A program made the translations under genes and the position numbers. 64,000 nucleotides of DNA from Clostridium sp. Marseille-P3244 (GTDB lineage: Bacteria > Bacillota > Clostridia > Lachnospirales > Lachnospiraceae), in assembly GCF_900120155.1 (NCBI RefSeq), contig NZ_LT635549.1, positions 1,353,907 to 1,417,906 on the forward strand. Reading direction: 5' to 3'. Below the pieces are notes generated by a model. It worked only from the letters and a program-made list of their open reading frames with translations, did not search any database and was not told where the DNA came from. The number at the start of each line of letters is the position of its first letter. Position 1 is the first letter of the stretch. Shown one piece after another: positions 58,786 through 64,000 of this stretch.

Positions 58786-60684
58786 ATGTACCCGGTGAGC
58801 GAGGCGTTCCTGCAGGCGGTGCAGGGGAACACCCGGAAATATTACTGGACAGGGAAGATCACCACAGCAGGCGGCGTGGAGTATCCCTTTGATCAGGAGG
58901 ATATTGTGAAAGGCAGCGGTTATATCACGGCCCAGTGCTGCGGCAATTCGGAGATCGAGCTTGGGGCGGTGTATGCGGCAGAGATGGGGATCAGCCTGTT
59001 TCTTGATATTGACCGGTATACGCTGGAGGATGCGGAGGTGGAATTATCCTATCATCTCCGGCTTGCCAGCGGCACTTATGAGACTGTTCCTATGGGGATC
59101 TTTGAAGTGAGTGAAGCCAACCGATCAGTCCATGTGCTGGAACTGAAGGCTTATGATCGGATGCTCCGCTTTGACCGGACTTTCAATGGTTTTGAAACCA
59201 TCGGCACCGCTTATGGGATGATGGCGCTGTGCAGTACGGCCTGCGGGGTGGAACTGGCGCAGACCCAGGCGGAGATTGAGGCGCTCCCGAATGGATCAGA
59301 GCTGCTCTCCATTTATCCGGAGAATGACATTGAGACCTACCGGGATGTGCTGTATTTTACGGCACAGGTGCTGGGCGGATTTTTCTGCATCAATAGAGCC
59401 GGGAAGCTGGAATTCCGCCAGTACGGGGAGACGCCGGTGATGGAGATTCTGCAGAAGCATCGGTTTTCCAGCAGCTTCTCTGATTTTGTGACCCGGTACA
59501 CGGCAGTCAGTTCCACCAACCTGCGGACGCAGGCTGCTGAGTATTACGCCCTGGAAACAGACGATGGTCTGACTATGAACCTGGGAGTCAACCCGTTACT
59601 GCAGTTTGGTCTGGAAGAGACCAGGGCAGAACTGTGTGGGAACATCCTGGATGCCCTTTCCAAAGTGAACTATGTGCCTTTTGATTCAGATACCATCGGA
59701 AATCCGGCATTGGATCTGGGGGATGTGCTGACTTTCTCCGGCGGGCAGGCGGATGACCAGCAGATCACCTGTGTGACGTCTTTTACGGTTAAGATCGGCG
59801 GACGGCAGAGCCTGAAATGCGTGGGGAAGAATCCAAGACTTTCCCAGGCAAAGTCCAAGAACGATAAAAATATTTCCGGTCTGCTGAACCAGATTGAGGC
59901 GGGAAAGATCGGCATCCACACCTTTACCAATGCCTCTGAATATATCATCGGAGAGACAAGCGTGCGGATCATCAGCATTGAGTTCGCTTCCAAAGAGGAA
60001 AACCATGCCCAGTTCTTCGGGCAGGTGGTGGTGGACGTAGCGGCTGATCCGGCTGTAAGGTCAGCCAATGCCAGCGGCACAATTGTGATTCCATTTCCTT
60101 CCGGGAATACAGGAGACAGCGGAGGGACATCCGGTGGAGCAACGGATACAGAAAATGGTTCTGAGGATGGTGCTGCCGGGGAAGAGACCACGGATATTTC
60201 CGTAGATGTAAGCCTGCCGGTGACCTGGACGGAGGACGGGAAGGCGGTCTGCCATGTGACCTTTGAACTGAACAACGCGGAGATCCTGCTCCATCATCCG
60301 GTGGAGACCTGGCACAGCGGGAAGCACATCTTGTCTTTGTATTACCCGATTGAAAATATCGTGCCGAATATCACAAACACTTTCAATGTGTACCTGCGTA
60401 TGGAGGACGGCTCCGGAAGCGTGGGGGTCGGGGACTGCATTGCGTCCATCAGCGGCCAGGCCATGGCGGCTGCGGCAGCATGGGACGGCAGGATCGATAT
60501 TGAGGAAACTGCGGCTCTGTTTTCTGTAGGCGGCGGCCTGCAGGGAAAGGGCTTTACAGATGTGATGGCAGTGGAAACGATGGAACTGGTGCAGAAAAGC
60601 TATTCGGATACCCTGACTGTGAAGCCGAAGATCGGGGCGTTCTGCCGCCCGGTGACGCTGCCGGTATCCAGTGATTCAGAATGA
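58786..60684 (+). CDS. Phage tail protein (tail hub / endopeptidase-like)
   Basis: A 632-aa baseplate/tail-tip protein. The N-terminal 370 residues (KYYWTGKITTAGGVEYPFDQ, VHVLELKAYDRMLRFDRTFN) resemble the tail-associated Gp27/hub-like proteins of Firmicutes phages. A Gly/Ser/Thr-rich linker (about 440-480) leads to a beta-rich C-terminal domain. No clear peptidase residues are seen. I start at ATG 58786 behind GGAGGG. Confidence 0.8.
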   Translation: MYPVSEAFLQAVQGNTRKYYWTGKITTAGGVEYPFDQEDIVKGSGYITAQCCGNSEIELGAVYAAEMGISLFLDIDRYTLEDAEVELSYHLRLASGTYETVPMGIFEVSEANRSVHVLELKAYDRMLRFDRTFNGFETIGTAYGMMALCSTACGVELAQTQAEIEALPNGSELLSIYPENDIETYRDVLYFTAQVLGGFFCINRAGKLEFRQYGETPVMEILQKHRFSSSFSDFVTRYTAVSSTNLRTQAAEYYALETDDGLTMNLGVNPLLQFGLEETRAELCGNILDALSKVNYVPFDSDTIGNPALDLGDVLTFSGGQADDQQITCVTSFTVKIGGRQSLKCVGKNPRLSQAKSKNDKNISGLLNQIEAGKIGIHTFTNASEYIIGETSVRIISIEFASKEENHAQFFGQVVVDVAADPAVRSANASGTIVIPFPSGNTGDSGGTSGGATDTENGSEDGAAGEETTDISVDVSLPVTWTEDGKAVCHVTFELNNAEILLHHPVETWHSGKHILSLYYPIENIVPNITNTFNVYLRMEDGSGSVGVGDCIASISGQAMAAAAAWDGRIDIEETAALFSVGGGLQGKGFTDVMAVETMELVQKSYSDTLTVKPKIGAFCRPVTLPVSSDSE

Positions 60685-60699
60685 TGGGAGGAAACAGAC

Positions 60700-62106
60700 A
60701 TGACTTTAAAAGGCGTGATGACAATCGAACTGACGGATGAAAATACCGGGGTGGTAGAAACGGTCACGGAAGAGAACATAATCACAGAGTCCGTCAATAA
60801 TATCCTGGGGTTAAACCCTATGGGTATCTTTTACGCGGCAACCGGCGAGTATGACGATGCGGTCCTATGGAATGGGAACCTTCTTCCCATCTGCCCCAAC
60901 ATGATCGGCGGCATCCTGCTCTTTTCCGAAGCGCTGACGGAGGATGAGGAACTGCTGTATGAAAGCTCCGACAACCTGCCGGTGGCTTACGCTTCCAACA
61001 ATGTCAATTCTACGGCGAACCTGGCCAGGGGGAGTCTGAACCTGACGGAGAGCATGGCTCTTTCCAACGGCTATAAATTTGTGTGGGAGTTTACGCCCAA
61101 CCAGGGCAACGGGACGATCGCGGCGGTGGCGCTGACCAGCGCCCTGGGCGGACAGAATGGTTTTGGAAGCCTTGTGGGGGATGCCAGCACTTTCCTTCAG
61201 TTAAAGGCGGCGGATATCGGGTCAATCCCGGACGCCAATAAGATGGTGCTGTTTGAGGCGGTGGAGATGGATTTCGAGAACGGCCTGCTGTATTCCATCA
61301 CCTTTGAGAACGCAGCCGTCCGGATCCGGAAACTGCGGATCCCGGTGTTTTCCATCGGGCTGAATGAGAAGCTGGATGATTCCACTTATACCGTCCTGGA
61401 TGATGAGGTGCTGACGCCGGAAACCTTTGAGTTCCTGGGAAGCTATACCAAGTATGGGGAATTCATGGACGGGCAGGACGGATACTGGTACGGGTTCTCC
61501 AATGAGGGAAATTCTTCCGGGGATGCAACAATGCTCTGGATCAAGATTTCCAAAACGGATTATTCCTTTACCGAAGGGCAGTGGACGCTGTCCAATGCCA
61601 AGCTGATGGATGTGGGGAACCGGGAGAACGGCACCTTTGCGGAACGTGTGGTTAAATGCTGCGTCCGGGGCGGGTATCTGTATGTGCCAGCTTATGACAA
61701 GACGGGGATCTATAAGATCAGCCTTTCCAATTCCACGGATGTGACGCTGATCGAGTTCGGCTTTACGTCCAAGTGGAAGCCCTTGTGCGAGACCGGCTCC
61801 TGCGAGCTGTACCTGACGCTCATCGGGGATCTGATCATCGGCGGGGATTTCCAGATCACGGCGGAGGATACGGTGGTCCATACCCAGGGAAACGTCCGGC
61901 TCAACAACGCCGCGACGCCCCTGTTCCAGTATAAGAACTTCCTGATCGGCTGGGGCGGAAGCTACGGAAATGAGTACCGGACGGCTTATCTCCTGACGCC
62001 GTACCTGGCGTCCATCAACAACCTTTCCTCAGCGGTGGTGAAGACCGTGGATAAGACCATGAAGATCACCTACACGCTGACGGAACAACCCGATCCCGTG
62101 CCGTAA
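60700..62106 (+). CDS. Tail fibre / receptor-binding candidate
   Basis: A 468-aa beta-rich protein after the tail hub, the usual place for the receptor-binding protein. MTLKGVMTIELTDENTGVVE begins it, and GYLYVPAYDKTGIYKISLSN and SCELYLTLIGDLIIGGDFQI have a propeller-like repeat feel. No hydrolase motif is evident. GGGAGG precedes the ATG. Function is inferred from position. Confidence 0.65.
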   Translation: MTLKGVMTIELTDENTGVVETVTEENIITESVNNILGLNPMGIFYAATGEYDDAVLWNGNLLPICPNMIGGILLFSEALTEDEELLYESSDNLPVAYASNNVNSTANLARGSLNLTESMALSNGYKFVWEFTPNQGNGTIAAVALTSALGGQNGFGSLVGDASTFLQLKAADIGSIPDANKMVLFEAVEMDFENGLLYSITFENAAVRIRKLRIPVFSIGLNEKLDDSTYTVLDDEVLTPETFEFLGSYTKYGEFMDGQDGYWYGFSNEGNSSGDATMLWIKISKTDYSFTEGQWTLSNAKLMDVGNRENGTFAERVVKCCVRGGYLYVPAYDKTGIYKISLSNSTDVTLIEFGFTSKWKPLCETGSCELYLTLIGDLIIGGDFQITAEDTVVHTQGNVRLNNAATPLFQYKNFLIGWGGSYGNEYRTAYLLTPYLASINNLSSAVVKTVDKTMKITYTLTEQPDPVP

Positions 62107-62214
62107 GGGAAAGAGCTGCCCTGGAAAGGGCAGGCGGCACTTTATATAGAGAAACTGACTGGCAGGCGCTCTTTTGGGGCGTCTTTTCTTATGGGAAAGC
62201 GAGGAATAAAAGCA

Positions 62215-62637
62215 ATGAAAGAATTTTGGAACATGATCCAGATGGTATTTGCCGCGGTGGGCGGCTGGCTGGGGTATTACCTGGGCGGCTGTGACGGCCT
62301 GCTGCTGGCTCTGGTGGCTTTCGCGGCGGCGGATTATCTGACCGGTGTGATGTGCGCGATCAGTGACCGGAACCTGTCCAGCAATGTAGGTTTTAAGGGT
62401 ATCTGCCGGAAGGTGCTGATCTTCCTTCTGGTGGGGATCGCCAACATCCTGGATGTCCATGTCATCGGCACCGGATCGGTGCTGCGGACGGCAGTGATCT
62501 TTTTCTATATTTCCAATGAGGGCGTGAGCCTTTTGGAGAACGCAGCGCACCTGGGGCTTCCGGTGCCGGAGAAGATCAAGGCGGTGCTGGAGCAGCTCCA
62601 TGACCGGGCAGAGAAAATAGAAACGGAGGAAAAATGA
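62215..62637 (+). CDS. Phage holin (phi-LC3/toxin-secretion type)
   Basis: A 140-aa holin that permeabilises the membrane for the endolysin. Three hydrophobic segments are visible: LLLALVAFAAADYLTGVM, VLIFLLVGIANILDVHVI and RTAVIFFYISNEGVSLLENA. The DYLTGVMCAI and FYISNEGVSLLEN blocks are the signature of the holin 4-1 family. GAGGA precedes ATG 62215. The amidase start lies one base after its stop. Confidence 0.93.
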   Translation: MKEFWNMIQMVFAAVGGWLGYYLGGCDGLLLALVAFAAADYLTGVMCAISDRNLSSNVGFKGICRKVLIFLLVGIANILDVHVIGTGSVLRTAVIFFYISNEGVSLLENAAHLGLPVPEKIKAVLEQLHDRAEKIETEEK

Positions 62638-62638
62638 G

Positions 62639-63610
62639 ATGAAGTTAGTACAGAGCATTTTAACGAAGAATCCCTGTTATACGGCGGGAAGGAAGATCAC
62701 GGTGAAGGGGCTGATGCTCCATTCGGTGGGCTGTCCCCAGCCCAAGGCGTCTGTGTTCATCAGTTCCTGGAACAGCCCGTCCTATGATAATGCCTGTGTG
62801 CATGGGTTTATTGACGGGAATGACGGGACGGTGTACCAGACCCTGCCCTGGAATCACCGGGGCTGGCACTGCGGATCCGGAAGCAAAGGCAGCGGGAACA
62901 ATACCCATATCGGGGTGGAGATGTGCGAGCCTGCCTGTATCCGGTACACGTCCGGGTCGCACTTTACCTGTTCTGACCTGACGGCGGCAAGGGCAGTGGC
63001 GAAGAGAACCTATGAGGCGGCGGTGGAATTATTTGCTTACCTGTGCAAACAGTACAATCTGAACCCGGCCGCGGATGGCGTGATCATCAGCCACCGGAAA
63101 GGACACAGCCGGGGGATCGCTTCCAACCATGGGGACCCGGAGCATTTGTGGAAGGGGCTTGGCCTGGGCTATACCATGGACGGGTTCCGGAAAGATGTTA
63201 AGGCGGCTATGGGAGGAGCTGGGACAACGGAGCCGGAGAACGGCGGATGGTTTCGGGTCAGGAAGTCCTGGACAGACGCAAAGTCCCAGAAAGGGGCGTT
63301 CAAAGTGCTTGCCAATGCCAGAAAGTGCGCGGATGAGAATCCGGGGTATTCGGTATACGATGAGTCTGGGAAAGCTGTCTATGGAAGCCAGGGATCCGGA
63401 GGCGGATTTTCCCCGTATCTGGTGCAGGTGTCCATCACGGATCTGAATATCCGGAAAGGGCCGGGGACGAATTACGGGAAGACCGGGAAGTATACCGGGA
63501 AAGGCGTTTTTACCATTGTGGAGGAAACGGACGGACAGGGGGCTTCCCGTTGGGGCAAGCTGAAATCCGGCGCAGGGTGGATCTCGCTGGATTACGCCCG
63601 CAGGATTTAA
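62639..63610 (+). CDS. Endolysin: N-acetylmuramoyl-L-alanine amidase with SH3 domain
   Basis: A 323-aa lysin. Residues about 15-190 are an Amidase_2/PGRP fold with zinc His in LMLHSVGCPQP and in SHRKGHSRGI, and NTHIGVEMCEP between. A SPOR-like stretch (KSQKGAFKVLANARKCADEN) and a C-terminal SH3b wall-binding domain (SITDLNIRKGPGTNYGKTGK) follow. It cleaves the peptidoglycan stem peptide from muramic acid at lysis. Confidence 0.95.
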   Translation: MKLVQSILTKNPCYTAGRKITVKGLMLHSVGCPQPKASVFISSWNSPSYDNACVHGFIDGNDGTVYQTLPWNHRGWHCGSGSKGSGNNTHIGVEMCEPACIRYTSGSHFTCSDLTAARAVAKRTYEAAVELFAYLCKQYNLNPAADGVIISHRKGHSRGIASNHGDPEHLWKGLGLGYTMDGFRKDVKAAMGGAGTTEPENGGWFRVRKSWTDAKSQKGAFKVLANARKCADENPGYSVYDESGKAVYGSQGSGGGFSPYLVQVSITDLNIRKGPGTNYGKTGKYTGKGVFTIVEETDGQGASRWGKLKSGAGWISLDYARRI

Positions 63611-63659
63611 TATCTTCTCTGATAGCTTGCTGACAAGTGAATAGGAAAGGTTAGAATAT

Positions 63660-63714
63660 GGCCTGTCGTTATCTGCTGAAGTATACGCAGATGGCGGCAG
63701 GCCTTTTCTTTTTT
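63660..63714 (+). terminator. Late-operon terminator
   Basis: GGCCTGTCG and ATCTGC pair with GCAGAT and CGGCAGGCC (63660-63703), followed by TTTTCTTTTTT. It closes the lysis genes. Confidence 0.88.
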
Positions 63715-63773
63715 CGGAAATCAAAAAATCGGGCAGGAAAACTCCTTTGAGCAGAAGAAGGAGGTGTCTGCCT

Positions 63774-63959
63774 TTGAAAAAAGTAGAAGTGGTGGATACG
63801 GGCCGCCTGACGGAGAAAGAGGCGAGGATGAATATGGAAAAATGCGCGGAATTTCTGGCGCGGATGATCCAGAAATACGGAAATGAGATCCTGGCGGAAC
63901 TGGGAGCCGCAAAAGGGCAGGAAAACAGGGGACATGACGGGGATGCCGGCGCCTATTAG
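63774..63959 (+). CDS. Small protein after the lysis genes, possibly preceding a recombinase
   Basis: A protein of about 61 aa starting at TTG 63774, eight bases after AAGGAGGTG: KKVEVVDTGRLTEKEARMNM then EKCAEFLARMIQKYGNEILA. It is short, soluble and helical. Similar small genes, as I recall, stand directly before serine site-specific recombinase genes in Lachnospiraceae prophages, so an integrase may lie beyond the right edge. That is inference; I know no function for the protein itself. Confidence 0.6.
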   Translation: MKKVEVVDTGRLTEKEARMNMEKCAEFLARMIQKYGNEILAELGAAKGQENRGHDGDAGAY

Positions 63960-64000
63960 GGATGCCGGCTCTTTTTTGGGAGTCCCGCATAAAAAAGAGG

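Larger units (their letters stand above)
32990..64000. mobile_element. Prophage (siphovirus, HK97-type), right end outside the window
   Basis: Replication, packaging, head, tail and lysis modules are all present and apparently intact. Its left limit is uncertain: the leftward genes at 27406-28769, and possibly everything from 10134, may belong to it. No integrase, excisionase or CI-type repressor was found in the window. Two morons lie in the tail module. Confidence 0.9.

Noticed and set aside
1-64000. CRISPR arrays, tRNA and rRNA genes
   Set aside because: I looked for regularly spaced repeats and for tRNA-like or rRNA-like sequence and found none I could support by eye.

Overview
The window looks like chromosome from a gut-type Clostridia member, most likely Lachnospiraceae. 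The clues are the housekeeping genes (pcrA, a YerC-type TrpR-like regulator, a DUF1836 protein, an RlmD-like methyltransferase), strong AGGAGG ribosome sites and a Firmicutes-style temperate siphophage. The species cannot be fixed from the sequence alone.

Layout. (1) 1-1735 is debris of an older mobile element: an IS3-family insertion sequence cut by the window edge has inserted into a D5-type phage/plasmid primase gene, and that remnant abuts a truncated ABC-transporter lipoprotein gene. (2) 1736-10133 is ordinary chromosome: a zinc-ribbon membrane protein, a PHP-family phosphatase, a YerC-like regulator, a DUF1836 protein, pcrA with a LexA-type box in its promoter, a small acidic membrane protein, a compact REP-like palindrome and rlmD. 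(3) 10134-12716 begins accessory DNA with a SymE-like toxin, ParA, ParB and a small unknown gene, closed by a terminator. (4) 12807-27352 is a complete type 1 BREX phage-defence operon in canonical order (HTH regulator, brxA, brxB, brxC, pglX, pglZ, brxL), followed by a frameshifted abortive-infection gene. Three hairpins sit between brxA and brxB, and the specificity part of pglX is visibly AT-rich. (5) 27355-32986 holds two minus-strand genes (a cysteine-rich HTH-like protein and an apparently orphan MazF) and a tight three-gene plus-strand operon: an unrecognised 301-aa protein, an unrecognised 214-aa protein and a RloC/PrrC-like AAA_13 ATPase. The first two share the motif NQxAEKIxN, so the operon looks like a multi-component conflict system I cannot assign to a named type.

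(6) 32990-64000 is most of a prophage. A leftward early block (DNA polymerase, an unknown, DUF2815, DUF2800, two small genes) diverges from a rightward block (D5 primase-helicase, VRR-NUC nuclease, SNF2 helicase, sigma-like activator, HNH nuclease, small terminase, two ParB-N paralogues, cytosine methyltransferase, large terminase, portal, ClpP-type protease, HK97 capsid, head-tail and tail genes, tape measure, tail/fibre proteins, holin, amidase). A strong inverted-repeat structure after the primase is a candidate replication origin. Two AT-rich morons interrupt the tail genes: a possible HEPN-like protein and an SdpI-like membrane protein.

How it fits together: no integrase or repressor lies between rlmD and the right edge, and phage genes run up to the defence genes. 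BREX, the three-gene ATPase module and the morons may therefore all be cargo of one prophage or phage-plasmid-like element carrying ParAB, with its recombinase beyond the right edge. The alternative is a defence island next to an independent prophage. No tRNA, rRNA or CRISPR array was seen.
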